Source: an uncultured Pelagibacteraceae bacterium (GTDB lineage Bacteria; Pseudomonadota; Alphaproteobacteria; Pelagibacterales; Pelagibacteraceae). Taken from it: a DNA stretch of 47,855 bases. The notes under the pieces are model-generated. The model had not been told where the DNA came from. It saw only the letters and a program-made list of their open reading frames with translations, and ran no database searches. Each line of letters begins with the position of its first letter. Positions within the stretch are counted from its first letter, which is position 1. The stretch spans positions 1-47,855 of the forward strand of contig CACKKY010000005.1 in NCBI GenBank assembly GCA_902600855.1. Reading direction: 5' to 3'. The translations under genes were made by a program, and so were the position numbers. This document shows positions 8,809 to 20,265 of the stretch, in pieces.

Positions 8809-9831
8809 ATGAGTAACAAGGTTTTACTAACAGGAATAAGTGGATGGATTGCTAAACATACAGCAATAGAATTATTAAATTCTGGCTATAAAGTTTTGGG
8901 AACAGTAAGAAATGAAAGTTTAATTCAACAAACAAAAGAAACTATAAGTAAACACGCTCAAATAGATAATTTATCATTTGTTAAATTAGATCTTTTAGAA
9001 GATGATGTATGGGATGAAGCAGCTATAGGTTGTAAATATATAATGCACTTAGCATCTCCGTTTCCTTTTAAAGTTTCTAATGATAGAGAAAAGTTATTAC
9101 CAGAAGCAGTTGATGGAACATTAAGAGTATTAAACGCAGGTTTGAAAGCTAATGTTGAACAATTTATAGTTACGTCTTCAATCGCAGCAATGTTTAGAAA
9201 ACCTAACAGAAGTAATCCATATTCATTTAATGAAAATGATTGGACGGACGAAAACTGGAAAGAGGGAGTAAAGGATTATTTTTTATCAAAAACAAAAGCT
9301 GAAAAAGCTGCTTGGAACTTTATGGAAAGTAAAGGTGTAAAAAATAAATTAACTACAATAAATCCAGGGGGAGTATTTGGTGATGCGTTAGATAAAAAAG
9401 GAGGAACTTCAATAGAATATGTAAGACAGTTTTTAAAAGGTAAATTTCCTGCAGCACCTAAATGGGGAATATTAATTTCAGATGTAAAAGATGTTGCAAA
9501 AGCACACATTGCTTGCATTGGAAATACCAAAGTTGGTGGTAGAAGATTAATTGTTGGAAAAGAAATAAAAAAATTAATTGAGTTATCCCAAATAATGGCT
9601 GAAGCAATGCCAGAGTATGCAAAAAAACTTCCAAAAAAAGAACTGCCAAATTTTATGGTTAAATTAATTAGTCTTTTTGATTCTAGTGCTAAAACATTAA
9701 TCCCAGACCTTGAGATAGTAATGCAAACTGACACAACCTATGCCGAAGAGTTATTAGGTTTAAAATTTAAACCTGCAAAAGGTTGTATAACGGATACAGC
9801 TAAATCAGTTGTTAGATTGGGTTTAGTCTAG
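8809..9831 (+). CDS. Extended SDR / NAD-dependent epimerase-dehydratase (dihydroflavonol-4-reductase-like)
   Basis: LLTGISGWIAKHTAIELL nucleotide-binding motif, MHLASPFPF, YxxxK-type DYFLSKTKAEKAAW. Confidence 0.85.
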   Translation: MSNKVLLTGISGWIAKHTAIELLNSGYKVLGTVRNESLIQQTKETISKHAQIDNLSFVKLDLLEDDVWDEAAIGCKYIMHLASPFPFKVSNDREKLLPEAVDGTLRVLNAGLKANVEQFIVTSSIAAMFRKPNRSNPYSFNENDWTDENWKEGVKDYFLSKTKAEKAAWNFMESKGVKNKLTTINPGGVFGDALDKKGGTSIEYVRQFLKGKFPAAPKWGILISDVKDVAKAHIACIGNTKVGGRRLIVGKEIKKLIELSQIMAEAMPEYAKKLPKKELPNFMVKLISLFDSSAKTLIPDLEIVMQTDTTYAEELLGLKFKPAKGCITDTAKSVVRLGLV

Positions 9832-10479
9832 AATCAGTTCAGCTATTTCGTTAGACTCAAAAGTATTTTTTTGTAAATCCTCATTTGCTACTTTAATCAT
9901 TGCTTTTGCAACTGTTGCCGAATGTATTGGTCTCATTTTTTTTATTGGACCTAAAAGCAAAGGAGATAGTATCTTAAAAACTAATATACCAATTTTTTCA
10001 CCTACTCTTTTCTCTTTTCTATTTCCTAATAAAAAAGAGGGTCTCATTATTGCTAATTTAGGAAAATTAAGTCTTTTCAATTCTTCTTCAACCAGTCCTT
10101 TAAACCTTATATAATCCCCAGAACTCTTAGAATTTGCATATAATGCTGAGACAAAAATAAATGAATTAACTAAATTAGATTTTGCAATTTTTGCAATTTC
10201 TTTAGGGATTTCAAGTTCAACCCTTCTATATTCAGTCTTATCAGGTGAATTTTGCTTAGTTGTGCCAATACAAACAAAACAGTCATCACCAACAATTTCT
10301 TCTTTATGTTTTGGTAAATTATAGAAATCAGTTTTAATAATCTCTACTTTTCCATCATTAATTTGAGGATCAGAGCGAACAAATAATTTTATCTTAGAAT
10401 AATTAGTATCTTTAATAATGTGATTGAGAACATGTCCTCCAACTAAACCCGAAGAACCAAATATTAAAGCTGTTCTCAC
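9823..10479 (-). CDS. NAD(P)-binding atypical SDR (HTATIP2/TIP30-like oxidoreductase)
   Basis: ALIFGSSGLVGGHVLNHII, CFVCIGTTKQ, MRPSFLLGNRKEKRVGEKIG. Confidence 0.75.
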   Translation of the reverse strand: MRTALIFGSSGLVGGHVLNHIIKDTNYSKIKLFVRSDPQINDGKVEIIKTDFYNLPKHKEEIVGDDCFVCIGTTKQNSPDKTEYRRVELEIPKEIAKIAKSNLVNSFIFVSALYANSKSSGDYIRFKGLVEEELKRLNFPKLAIMRPSFLLGNRKEKRVGEKIGILVFKILSPLLLGPIKKMRPIHSATVAKAMIKVANEDLQKNTFESNEIAELILD

Positions 10480-10928
10480 TACTTTAATGATCCTTGCAAT
10501 ATATATTTTAATATTCGAAAAGCTTGTTTTTGGTCTGATGCAACAGCAGCAGCGGCACCATCAATTTCTTTTAGGGCATGTTGATGATCATCATTATGGA
10601 TAACAATCATAGATTTATTAAGTGCTGTAGCATAACCTGCATCAAAGGCTGCATTCCATTGCTTATATTTTTCACCAAATTTTACAATAATCACATCACA
10701 ATCTTGAATAGATTTCTTAGTTCTAATTGAATTAATATTGGCCCCTTTTCTGTCTTTCCAAAAATTTTTTTCCTCAGTACCTAAAATTTCTACTCCACAA
10801 TTATCAGAAGCTTCATGATCAGTGACGGGAGAGGTAAATTTAACATCTAATTTTTCTTTTTCACAAAGTTGAATAATTTCTTCTCTCCAATTACTATGAA
10901 TTTCACCTGCTAAATATACGTTTAACAT
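10479..10928 (-). CDS. YtoQ family protein
   Basis: MLNVYLAGEIHSNWREEI...FTSPVTDHEASDNCGVEILG...WNAAFDAGYATALNKSMIVIH pattern. Confidence 0.8.
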   Translation of the reverse strand: MLNVYLAGEIHSNWREEIIQLCEKEKLDVKFTSPVTDHEASDNCGVEILGTEEKNFWKDRKGANINSIRTKKSIQDCDVIIVKFGEKYKQWNAAFDAGYATALNKSMIVIHNDDHQHALKEIDGAAAAVASDQKQAFRILKYILQGSLK

Positions 10929-12127
10929 TAGTTTAGGCCTTTACAAAAAATTGATATTTTATCTAAAGCTTTTTTTAGATTTTTCATTGATGTTGCATAA
11001 GAAATTCTAAAGAAACCTTCCAAGCCAAATGCTGAACCCTGAACAACTGCTATACCACTAGTCTCTAGTAAAGACCTAACAAAATCAGTGTCAGTTTTTA
11101 ATTCTTTACCATTAGAATCTTTTTTACCCATTAGACCTTTGCAACTTGGAAAAACATAAAATGCACCATCTGGATTCAAGCATTCAATACCATCTATTGC
11201 ATTTAACGATTTAACTACAAAATCTCTTCTTTCTTTAAAGGCCTTTGATCTCATTTTAATGAATCCTTGAGGACCATTTAAAGCCTCTACAGCTGCTGCT
11301 TGACTTATCGATGAAGGGTTTGAAGTAGATTGAGATTGAATTTTACCAATAGCTTTTATTAAATCTTTTGGGCCAGCCGCATACCCTATTCTCCAACCTG
11401 TCATAGCGTAAGATTTACTTACTCCATTCATGGTAAGAGTTCTATTTTTAAGTTTTGAAATTTGAGCAATCGTAAAAAAGTTAAAATTATCATATTTTAC
11501 ATGTTCATATATGTCATCACTCAAAATAAAAATTTTTTTATTCCTAATTAAAACTTGTGCTAAATCTTGAATCTCTTTTTTTGTATAGCCTAAGCCAGTT
11601 GGGTTTGAGGGCGAATTAAGAATTAACCATTTAGTTTTTTTTGTAATGGCTTTTCTAAGTTTTGTAGGAGTAAGTTTAAAATTTTCTTTCTGTGTACATT
11701 TAATTATTTTTGGCTTTCCTCCAGAAAGTAAAACCATATCTGGATAAGAAACCCAAAAAGGTGCAGGAATAATTACCTCATCACCCTTGTTTAATGTTGC
11801 CATAAAAGCATTGTAGATAACCTGTTTTCCACCACTTCCAACTGTTATCTGGTCAATAGAATAATTTAGTTTGTTTTCTCTTTTAAATTTATTAACAATA
11901 GCCTTCTTTAAAGCTGGCGTGCCATCTACGGCAGTATATTTAGTATCTCCTTTTTTAATTGCTCTAATTGCAGCATTTTTAATATTAAGAGGAGTATCAA
12001 AATCAGGTTCTCCTGCTCCAAGGCCTATTACATCTTTGCCAGCTGCTCTTAATTCTCTTACTTTTTGAGTAACAGAGATTGTGGGTGATGGTTTAACTCT
12101 TTTTAGACTATCCGATATTATGCTCAT
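10928..12127 (-). CDS. aspC: Aspartate/aromatic aminotransferase (PLP class I)
   Basis: GLGAGEPDFDTP, LNSPSNPTG, MNGVSKSYAMTGWRIGYAAGP (PLP Lys region). Confidence 0.9.
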   Translation of the reverse strand: MSIISDSLKRVKPSPTISVTQKVRELRAAGKDVIGLGAGEPDFDTPLNIKNAAIRAIKKGDTKYTAVDGTPALKKAIVNKFKRENKLNYSIDQITVGSGGKQVIYNAFMATLNKGDEVIIPAPFWVSYPDMVLLSGGKPKIIKCTQKENFKLTPTKLRKAITKKTKWLILNSPSNPTGLGYTKKEIQDLAQVLIRNKKIFILSDDIYEHVKYDNFNFFTIAQISKLKNRTLTMNGVSKSYAMTGWRIGYAAGPKDLIKAIGKIQSQSTSNPSSISQAAAVEALNGPQGFIKMRSKAFKERRDFVVKSLNAIDGIECLNPDGAFYVFPSCKGLMGKKDSNGKELKTDTDFVRSLLETSGIAVVQGSAFGLEGFFRISYATSMKNLKKALDKISIFCKGLN

Positions 12128-12162
12128 TGAAATATATTTTTAATCTAATAGTTTTATAGATA

Positions 12163-14331
12163 ATGCAGAATACATATCAAGATTTAATTACAGCCGTGCA
12201 GAATAAAAATCCTGCGATAAGCCCTAAACTAGAGGGTGGAAAAAAGTTTCAAATGAACACTGATTTTAAACCAGCTGGTGATCAGCCAAATGCCATTAAA
12301 GAGTTGGTCAATGGAGCAAACAAAGATCAGCTAAGTCAAGTATTGCTTGGTGTTACAGGTTCGGGAAAAACTTTTACCATGGCTAAAGTTATTGAAAAGA
12401 CAAATAGACCAGCTTTAATTCTTGCTCCTAACAAGACACTAGCAGCTCAGCTTTATGGTGAGATGAAATCATTTTTTCCAGATAATGCTGTTGAATACTT
12501 TGTGTCTTACTATGATTATTATACTCCTGAAGCATATGTTCCACGCTCAGATACGTATATTGAAAAAGAGGCATCTATTAATGAACAAATTGACCGTATG
12601 CGACACTCAGCAACTAGATCTTTACTTGAACGAGATGATGTGGTCATTGTGTCTAGTGTTTCATGTATTTATGGACTAGGCTCAGTCGAAGCTTACAGTA
12701 AAATGACTCTGAGTCTTAAAACTGGCTACGATTACAACAGAGAAGAATTGATAAAATCATTAGTAGCACTTCAATACAAAAGAAATGATCAAAATTTTTA
12801 TAGGGGAACATTTAGAGCTAGAGGGGAATATTTAGAAATTTTTCCTTCTCACCTTGAAGACCGAGCTTGGAGACTAAGTTTATTTGGAGATAGGTTAGAA
12901 AAAATAGAGGAATTCGATCCACTTACTGGTGACCTAGTAAATGAACTTCATGTAATTAAAGTTTATGCAAATAGTCACTATATAACTCCGAAACCAACAA
13001 TAGAGCAGGCAATAATTAAAATAAAAAGAGAATTAGAAATTACTTTAAAAAAATTTAAAGAACAAAATAAATTACTTGAAGCACAAAGATTAGAAGAAAG
13101 AACTAAATTCGATTTAGAAATGATTGAAGCAACTGGATCATGTGCAGGAATTGAAAACTATTCTAGGTTTTTATCTGGCAGAAAACCAGGCGAGCCACCG
13201 CCTACACTATTTGAATATTTTCCAGACAATACCTTAATTTTTGTAGATGAGTGTCACGTAACAGTTCCTCAATTAAATGGGATGTATAAAGGAGATAGAT
13301 CTAGAAAAAGTAATCTTGCAGAATATGGATTTAGATTACCATCATGTATGGATAACCGACCACTTAAATTTGAAGAATGGGATGCTATGAGAACCCAAAC
13401 AGTTTTTGTGTCTGCAACTCCTGGTCCTTGGGAACTAAAACAAACGAAAAATAAATTTGTAGAGCAAGTAATTAGACCAACAGGATTAATTGATCCTCCA
13501 GTTGAAATAAGACCTGCCAAAAATCAAGTAGATGATCTTATGCATGAATGTAAAAAAGTGGTTGAAAATAATTATAGGGTTTTAGTTACAACATTAACAA
13601 AAAAAATGGCTGAAGATTTAACAGAATACCTGCATGAAAACGGTATAAAAGTTAGATATATGCACTCTGACATAGACACGTTAGAAAGAATAGAAATAAT
13701 GAGAGATTTAAGATTGGGTGTATTTGATGTATTGGTTGGTATCAATCTTTTAAGGGAAGGACTTGATATACCCGAGTGTGCGCTTGTTGGAATATTAGAT
13801 GCTGACAAAGAAGGCTTTTTAAGATCTGAGACTTCTTTAATCCAAACAATTGGAAGGGCTGCGAGAAATCTTGAAGGAAAAGTTATTCTTTATGCAGATA
13901 AAGAAACAAAAAGTATCAAAAATGCAATTAAAGAAACTGATAGAAGAAGAACAATTCAACTTGCCTACAATAAAAAACATAAGATAAATGCTAAAAGTAT
14001 TAAAAAAGAAATTGGAGACGTATTAGAGAGTGTTTATGAAAAAGATTATGTAAAAGTTGGAACTGATGAGAATATTGGCGGTAACCTTAAAAAACACCTC
14101 AAAGCACTAAATAAAAGAATGAAAGAGGCTGCTACTAACCTTGAATTTGAGGAGGCAGCAAAAATAAGAGATGAAATTAGGAAGCTTGAGGCTTCCGAAT
14201 TAGAAATTACTTTAAATCCTAAAGTAAAAAAATATAGTTCAAATAATAAAATTTATCCAAAAGGTAGATCAACTATGGGTTTGCCAGGTACAAGGGCCCA
14301 AAAAGGAAAAAAGAAATGGAAAAAAATTTAA
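12163..14331 (+). CDS. uvrB: Excinuclease ABC subunit UvrB
   Basis: [12 protein letters not shown] Walker [33 protein letters not shown]-terminal UVR motif. Confidence 0.98.
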   Translation: MQNTYQDLITAVQNKNPAISPKLEGGKKFQMNTDFKPAGDQPNAIKELVNGANKDQLSQVLLGVTGSGKTFTMAKVIEKTNRPALILAPNKTLAAQLYGEMKSFFPDNAVEYFVSYYDYYTPEAYVPRSDTYIEKEASINEQIDRMRHSATRSLLERDDVVIVSSVSCIYGLGSVEAYSKMTLSLKTGYDYNREELIKSLVALQYKRNDQNFYRGTFRARGEYLEIFPSHLEDRAWRLSLFGDRLEKIEEFDPLTGDLVNELHVIKVYANSHYITPKPTIEQAIIKIKRELEITLKKFKEQNKLLEAQRLEERTKFDLEMIEATGSCAGIENYSRFLSGRKPGEPPPTLFEYFPDNTLIFVDECHVTVPQLNGMYKGDRSRKSNLAEYGFRLPSCMDNRPLKFEEWDAMRTQTVFVSATPGPWELKQTKNKFVEQVIRPTGLIDPPVEIRPAKNQVDDLMHECKKVVENNYRVLVTTLTKKMAEDLTEYLHENGIKVRYMHSDIDTLERIEIMRDLRLGVFDVLVGINLLREGLDIPECALVGILDADKEGFLRSETSLIQTIGRAARNLEGKVILYADKETKSIKNAIKETDRRRTIQLAYNKKHKINAKSIKKEIGDVLESVYEKDYVKVGTDENIGGNLKKHLKALNKRMKEAATNLEFEEAAKIRDEIRKLEASELEITLNPKVKKYSSNNKIYPKGRSTMGLPGTRAQKGKKKWKKI

Positions 14332-14346
14332 TAACCTGATTATTTT

Positions 14347-15096
14347 ATGAAAAAAATAATTATAACCGGGGGAGCCACTAGAATAGGTGCAGCTATTGCA
14401 AAAAAATTATCTGGTCCAAATATTGAAATATTAATTCATTATAATAAATCAAAATCTAAAGCTGATAGCTTAAAAAGAGAATTAGAAAAAATAGGTGCTA
14501 AAATTTACTTAGTTAAAGCAGATTTAAGCAAAGAAACTGATTTAAATAAAATGGTTAAATTTGCAAAATCAAAATTAAAGTTTTTTGATTGTTTAATAAA
14601 TAATGCATCATTATTTGAAAACGATAAATTGGATAATTTTACTACAGATAGTTGGGGTAAACATTTAAGAACAAATTTAAGAACACCTGCTTTATTATCT
14701 AAAGAATTTGCAAAAAATATTAAGGGCAAAAATAACAACATAATTAATATAATCGATCAAAGAGTTTTTAAACTTACACCTTATTTCTTTTCTTATACTA
14801 TAAGTAAGACTGGCCTTTACACTCTAACCAAAACAAGTGCTATGAGTTTAGCTCCAAATATCAGAGTGAATGGAATAGCCCCAGGTCCAACGATAAAAAA
14901 CATAAGACAAAGTGATAAACATTTTAAAAAACAATTTTTAGCAACACCTTTAAAAAAACAAGTAGATGTTCATGAAATTTGTAATGCTGTTGACTTTTTT
15001 ATTAAAAACAGTTCAATTACAGGTCAAGTTTTAGCAATTGATAGCGGTCAAAACCTAAACTGGCAAACACCAGATATTATGGGAGGAAAAGAATGA
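14347..15096 (+). CDS. SDR oxidoreductase, pteridine reductase/FolM-like
   Basis: IIITGGATRIGAAIAKKL, NNASLFEND, YTISKTGLYTLTK, GQVLAIDSGQNLNWQTPD; linked to folB. Confidence 0.7.
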   Translation: MKKIIITGGATRIGAAIAKKLSGPNIEILIHYNKSKSKADSLKRELEKIGAKIYLVKADLSKETDLNKMVKFAKSKLKFFDCLINNASLFENDKLDNFTTDSWGKHLRTNLRTPALLSKEFAKNIKGKNNNIINIIDQRVFKLTPYFFSYTISKTGLYTLTKTSAMSLAPNIRVNGIAPGPTIKNIRQSDKHFKKQFLATPLKKQVDVHEICNAVDFFIKNSSITGQVLAIDSGQNLNWQTPDIMGGKE

Positions 15097-16046
15097 AAAA
15101 ATTTTTAGTGTTTATCGTGCTAAGTTTAATATTAGGCAGCAGTGTTGCAAGCTCAAACGAAAGTATAAAAAAAGATGGTTTTTTAATACCAACAAATAAA
15201 TGGAAAGATAGAATTAAAATTGATGAAAAATTTGAGGTAAACAACCCTAAAGATAAGATAATAATAATTTATAATCACGGTTCTGATGTTAACGATGTTA
15301 AATCAAAAGATTGCTTTTGGATACGAGAGCTTAGAAATTGGGCTCAGCTAGCTGGTAATAAAATAAATGATAAAGAAATTATGGTTTATATACACTGCCA
15401 AGGCAAACTTGAGGGAGATTTAGGTTCTAAATTAGGAAAAATAGGAATGTGGATGAAAAAATGGGAAGGACCTTATCCAGGAACCTCAAAAATGGATCGA
15501 AGAGTTGAGGGTAATTTGGAGGTTGTTAAAAAATTTACAGACTTAGGAGTACCCAAGAAACAAATTTTTATATCAGGTCACTCTTGTGGAGGATGGGCAG
15601 TGCTAAGATTTACAGCTAAATACATGGACAAAGTAGGTGGAGGTATATCATTAATGCCCGCATGTTTTTGGAATTTATCAATAAAATTTAAAGTAAAGAA
15701 AGTTGGTTATGAAAAAGCTATGGAAAAATTTCATAAAAAATATCCTGGTATGGCTGAATGGAGACAAGCACAGATTGATATAATTAAAGAGGGAAATGCA
15801 CCAATTTTAATTTTTACTCATCCTATGGATCATTTTGAGGGACTAACCTCTGATTGGATGGATGATGTTCCTAACTTTAAGAGAATAGTAATTTCTGAAA
15901 AGAAAAAAATTAATGGAAAAAATTGCAAAACAGCAGGATCAAATTGGGAAGAGCCATTAATAAAAGCTCATATAATTGATCATGCTGATTGTTTTATGCA
16001 TTATCATCCACTAATAAAAGAATATATTGCTTCAAGAATAGAATAA
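15093..16046 (+). CDS. Secreted alpha/beta-hydrolase-like protein
   Basis: N-terminal signal-like peptide MKKFLVFIVLSLILGSSVASS; GHSCGGW nucleophile elbow; C-terminal DHADCFMHYHP His region. Confidence 0.6.
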   Translation: MKKFLVFIVLSLILGSSVASSNESIKKDGFLIPTNKWKDRIKIDEKFEVNNPKDKIIIIYNHGSDVNDVKSKDCFWIRELRNWAQLAGNKINDKEIMVYIHCQGKLEGDLGSKLGKIGMWMKKWEGPYPGTSKMDRRVEGNLEVVKKFTDLGVPKKQIFISGHSCGGWAVLRFTAKYMDKVGGGISLMPACFWNLSIKFKVKKVGYEKAMEKFHKKYPGMAEWRQAQIDIIKEGNAPILIFTHPMDHFEGLTSDWMDDVPNFKRIVISEKKKINGKNCKTAGSNWEEPLIKAHIIDHADCFMHYHPLIKEYIASRIE

Positions 16047-16472
16047 ATGAAAAAAAATAATTTTAGAGTTATAAAAATAGATAAAGAAAAGAATTTATTT
16101 AATTATGAAAAGAAAATTTTAATTAATGAACTTATTTTAGATTTAAAACTTGGTTATTATGATTTTGAAAAAGAAAGACTACAAAAAGTAAAATTTAGCC
16201 TTAATATTGATTATAAAGATAAAAAACCAACAAGTGATAAAGATATTAAATCTATTGTTAACTATGGCCAGGTAGTAAAACTTATAAAAAAACTCACAAA
16301 AAACAAACATTATAATTTTTTAGAAACTCTTGCCGAAGATGTTTTTGATATTTTATTTAAAGATAAGCGAATTGGTAAAATAATGCTTAAGATAGAAAAA
16401 TTAGAAATCTTAAAAGACTGTTCATCAGTTGGTATACAAATTACCAAAAAAAGAAGTCATGAAAAGTTCTGA
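16047..16472 (+). CDS. folB: Dihydroneopterin aldolase family protein
   Basis: [30 protein letters not shown] and [13 protein letters not shown]...[17 protein letters not shown] pattern of FolB. Confidence 0.75.
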   Translation: MKKNNFRVIKIDKEKNLFNYEKKILINELILDLKLGYYDFEKERLQKVKFSLNIDYKDKKPTSDKDIKSIVNYGQVVKLIKKLTKNKHYNFLETLAEDVFDILFKDKRIGKIMLKIEKLEILKDCSSVGIQITKKRSHEKF

Positions 16473-18294
16473 ATTTGGAAAAGAAGTAATTAAAAAAGAG
16501 CTTCCATTAATTCCTAAAAGTCCTGGAGTTTACAGGATGTTAAATCATAAAGACGATATTCTTTACGTTGGTAAAGCTAAAAATCTACCCAATAGATTAA
16601 AAAGCTATGTTGCTGAGAAAAATCACATAATCAGAACTGAAAGAATGTTGTCACAAACATTTAAAATTGAAATAACAACTACTGCTAATGAGAGCGAAGC
16701 TTTACTTTTAGAGGCCAATTTAATCAAAAAACATAAACCCAAGTTTAATATTTTACTTAAAGATGATAAATCCTTCCCATTTATTTTTATTGGTGATAAA
16801 GACCAATGGCCAAGAGTTTTTAAACATAGAGGCAAAAAAGATAGGGAGGGTTTTTATTTTGGTCCTTTCGCATCAGCAGGTTCTGCAAATTGGACAATCA
16901 AAATGCTTCAAAAAATATTCCAACTAAGAGTATGTGATGATGGAACATTTAAAAATAGAAAAAGACCTTGCATACTTTACCAAATTAAAAGATGCTCTGG
17001 TCCTTGTGTAGGTTATATAGAAAAAATTGATTATAAAAAGTCAGTTGATCATGCAATTCAATTCGTTTCCGGTAAATCAAGAGATATTCAAAAAAATCTT
17101 TCTAAAGAGATGGAGAATGCTAGTGATCAACTTGACTTTGAAAGAGCTTCTATTTTTAGAGATAGAATAAAATCTCTAAACATAATTCAGTCTTCTCAAA
17201 GAATTAATGAGGCAAACTTAGTTGATGCGGATGTTATTGCTGGACACAAAGAGTCAGGAAGAACTTGTATTCAAGTATTTTTTTTTAGATCAAAACAAAA
17301 TTGGGGTAATCAGGCTTATTTTCCTAAACATGATCCAGATCAAAAGATTTCAGAAATTATGTCTTCTTTTTTAATGCAATTTTATGAAAATAAAACCGTT
17401 CCAAAATTATTAATCATAAATAGTGAGATTAAAGATAAAAAACTAATAGAAGAAACTTTAAGTAAGAAAGAAGGTTTTACAATTTCAATTACTAATGCAA
17501 CAAGAGGCAATAAAGCAAAAGTAATAGCTATGGCTAAAAAAAATGCTAAGGAGTCTTTAAATAGAAAACTATATGAAACAAATAATAATAAGAATTTATT
17601 TGATAACGTTGCTAAAAAATTTAATCTTAAAAATGCTATTAATATAGTAGAAGTTTATGACAATAGTCATATTCAAGGAGCCTATAGTGTTGGTGCTATG
17701 GTTACGTTTGGTAATGAAGGTTTTGTAAAGAAAAGATATCGAAAATTTGATATTAAAAACAAAGGTAATGAACAAGATGATTTTGGAATGTTAAAAGAGG
17801 TTTTATCAAGACGATTCAAAAGAGCAATTCTTGAAAAGGGAAATTATTTAACCTTACCTGATTTAATACTAATTGATGGAGGAAAAGGTCAATACTCATC
17901 TGCTAAAGAAGTTTTAAACGAGCTTGGATTATATGATCTACCCATAATTGCTATAGCAAAAGGAAAATTGCGAAATAGTGGTAATGAAACTTTTTTTTGT
18001 AATGGAAAAAGCTTCAAATTTGAAAAGAATGATCCAACTTTATTTTTTATGCAAAGACTACGTGATGAAGCACATAGATTTGCAATTACTTCACATAGAG
18101 CAAAGAGAGCTAAAGGAATATCAAAATCATTATTAGATCAGATAGATGGAGTAGGATCTATAAGGAAAAGGGCATTATTAAACCATTTTGGTTCAGCAAG
18201 AGCTGTAGAGTCTGCTAGTTTTGATGAAATAAAATCTGTAGAAGGTGTTGAGGAAAAAGTTGCTAAAAAAATATATAACTTTTTTCATGAATAA
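16459..18294 (+). CDS. uvrC: Excinuclease ABC subunit UvrC (in-frame ATG at 16459 preferred over 16429)
   Basis: [39 protein letters not shown] domain; [20 protein letters not shown]-terminal HhH. Confidence 0.97.
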   Translation: MKSSEFGKEVIKKELPLIPKSPGVYRMLNHKDDILYVGKAKNLPNRLKSYVAEKNHIIRTERMLSQTFKIEITTTANESEALLLEANLIKKHKPKFNILLKDDKSFPFIFIGDKDQWPRVFKHRGKKDREGFYFGPFASAGSANWTIKMLQKIFQLRVCDDGTFKNRKRPCILYQIKRCSGPCVGYIEKIDYKKSVDHAIQFVSGKSRDIQKNLSKEMENASDQLDFERASIFRDRIKSLNIIQSSQRINEANLVDADVIAGHKESGRTCIQVFFFRSKQNWGNQAYFPKHDPDQKISEIMSSFLMQFYENKTVPKLLIINSEIKDKKLIEETLSKKEGFTISITNATRGNKAKVIAMAKKNAKESLNRKLYETNNNKNLFDNVAKKFNLKNAINIVEVYDNSHIQGAYSVGAMVTFGNEGFVKKRYRKFDIKNKGNEQDDFGMLKEVLSRRFKRAILEKGNYLTLPDLILIDGGKGQYSSAKEVLNELGLYDLPIIAIAKGKLRNSGNETFFCNGKSFKFEKNDPTLFFMQRLRDEAHRFAITSHRAKRAKGISKSLLDQIDGVGSIRKRALLNHFGSARAVESASFDEIKSVEGVEEKVAKKIYNFFHE

Positions 18295-18296
18295 TT

Positions 18297-18881
18297 ATGC
18301 TAAAAAAAATTCCTAATATTTTAACCATTGGGCGTATAATCATTGTTCCATTTTTTGTTTTAGCATTTTATCTTCCTGGTTTTTATGGAGATTTAACTGC
18401 GTTAATCTTGTTTGTTGTGGCTTCATTTACAGATTTTTTAGATGGAATGTTGGCGCGAATGCTTGGAGAAGAGTCTAAATTAGGTGAATTATTAGATCCC
18501 ATAGCAGACAAAATCATAATCGCCACTGCATTAATTCTGTTAGTAATGGACGGTACTATTAGAAATTATGAAGTAATTGCAGCAATAATAATTTTAACAA
18601 GAGAAATTCTTATCTCAGGGCTTAGAGAATTTTTAGCGAAAGGTAAAATTAAACTTCCTGTTTCAAATTTATCTAAATTAAAAACTGTTTTGCAAATGGT
18701 GGCTATAAGTCTTCTACTGTCAGGTGACACTGGTAATAAAATTATCAATTTTCAGGATTATAATGCTCAAACAATTGGTATTATTTTTTTATGGTTATCA
18801 GCATTTTTGACTTTATTCACAGGATATGAATACATGAGAACAGGAATTGATCATGCTATGTCCGAGGATAATAAGGATTAA
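18297..18881 (+). CDS. pgsA: CDP-diacylglycerol-glycerol-3-phosphate 3-phosphatidyltransferase
   Basis: ILTIGRIIIVP; FTDFLDGMLARMLGEESKLGELLDPIADK CDP-alcohol phosphatidyltransferase motif. Confidence 0.95.
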   Translation: MLKKIPNILTIGRIIIVPFFVLAFYLPGFYGDLTALILFVVASFTDFLDGMLARMLGEESKLGELLDPIADKIIIATALILLVMDGTIRNYEVIAAIIILTREILISGLREFLAKGKIKLPVSNLSKLKTVLQMVAISLLLSGDTGNKIINFQDYNAQTIGIIFLWLSAFLTLFTGYEYMRTGIDHAMSEDNKD

Positions 18882-19804
18882 GCTGCTTTTTTTTTTCTTA
18901 CCAAAGTTTGATAGCTGTCATTCAAATCAATTATTGTCTCACAAACTTTAAATTGATGCTCTGAAATACATGAAACAGGGGTAACTTCAGCTGCTGTTCC
19001 TGTTAGGAAACATCCTGCAAAACCTGATAATTCTGAAGGATTTATTTTTCTTTCATTAACTTTTATATTTTTTGATTTTGCAATTTCAATAACAGTTCTT
19101 CTGGTAATGCCATCAAGAAATGAGTCTGGTATTGGAGTGTGTAATTCACCATTTTTATCTTTAAAAAAAATATTGGCACCTGTTGCTTCAGCAACATTAC
19201 CTTCATGATCAAGCATTAATGAGTCTGTATATCCTTGCCTTTCCGCCTCGTGTTTTGAAAGTGTGCAGATCATGTAAAGACCAGAAGCTTTTGTGTCCCA
19301 TGGTATTGTATTTGGAGCTGGTCTTCTCCAGTTAGATATATTTAATCGAATTCCCTCAACTTTAAGTTTTGGATCAAAATACGATCCCCATTCCCATGTT
19401 GCTATAGCAACATGTATTTTTGTTTGCTGAGCAGAAATAGCCATCATTTCACTGCCCCTCCATGCAACTGGTCTTACATATCCATTCTGGACTTTTTGAG
19501 TTGAAATAATTTTGTTGGAAGCAATATTAATCTGTTCTTCGCTATAAGGAATTTCAAATCCCATTCTTCTTGCTGAGTGGAAAAATCTTGATGTGTGTTC
19601 CTCAAGTTTAAAAATTGTGCCATCATAAACTCTTTCACCCTCAAAAACACAACTTGCATAATGTAATCCATGGCTTAAAATATGTATTTTTACATCATTC
19701 CAATCGACAAGATTGTCGTTGTACCATATTTTACCAGATCTTTTATCGTAAGGTATCATTAGTGAATTAATTAAATTTTTATAAAAATAACTTTGTATCT
19801 TCAA
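18878..19804 (-). CDS. ilvE: Branched-chain amino acid aminotransferase (start possibly at 19759, MIPYDKRSG)
   Basis: HGLHYASCVFEGERVYDGTIFKLEEHTSRFF; NVAEATGANIFF; PLP class IV. Confidence 0.93.
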   Translation of the reverse strand: MKIQSYFYKNLINSLMIPYDKRSGKIWYNDNLVDWNDVKIHILSHGLHYASCVFEGERVYDGTIFKLEEHTSRFFHSARRMGFEIPYSEEQINIASNKIISTQKVQNGYVRPVAWRGSEMMAISAQQTKIHVAIATWEWGSYFDPKLKVEGIRLNISNWRRPAPNTIPWDTKASGLYMICTLSKHEAERQGYTDSLMLDHEGNVAEATGANIFFKDKNGELHTPIPDSFLDGITRRTVIEIAKSKNIKVNERKINPSELSGFAGCFLTGTAAEVTPVSCISEHQFKVCETIIDLNDSYQTLVRKKKAA

Positions 19805-19827
19805 TATGTCAATATAACTTACCTATA

Positions 19828-20265
19828 ATGAAAGAACTTTTATATTTAAAAGATGAACAATTAAAAGATTTAATTGAAAAACTATTTATTAGCAATAGGG
19901 AGACATTTTCCGATGCGAAAAAAATTTTAGATAAATATTCTATTGGTTTAGCTCATCATAAAGCTATTCATTTAATATCATTGTATAAAGGAATTTCAAT
20001 TTCAGAACTATTAAAAAGATTGAAAATAACAAAGCAAAGCCTCAATAGAGTTCTTAAAGATTTAATAAAACTTGAAATAATTTATTTTGAAAAAGATACT
20101 AAAGATTCAAGAATTAAACATATTTTTTTAAATAAAAAAGGGGAAAAAATATTTTTAGAAATTTTTAATAAACAAAAAAAAAGAATATATAATGCTTTGC
20201 TTAATTCTAGTTCGGAGGAAGTAATTAATTTTGATAATGTATTAAAAAAGATAATAAATGGATAA
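19828..20265 (+). CDS. MarR-family transcriptional regulator (PetP-like)
   Basis: Winged-helix pattern LISLYKGISISELLKRLKITKQSLNRVLKDLIKLEIIYFEKDTKDSRIKHIFLNKKG; overlaps the response-regulator gene. Confidence 0.8.
   Translation: MKELLYLKDEQLKDLIEKLFISNRETFSDAKKILDKYSIGLAHHKAIHLISLYKGISISELLKRLKITKQSLNRVLKDLIKLEIIYFEKDTKDSRIKHIFLNKKGEKIFLEIFNKQKKRIYNALLNSSSEEVINFDNVLKKIING

Noticed and set aside
9276-9734. 152-aa antisense ORF opposite the extended SDR gene
   Set aside because: Fully contained in a well-supported conserved CDS on the other strand; composition looks like an antisense reading frame.
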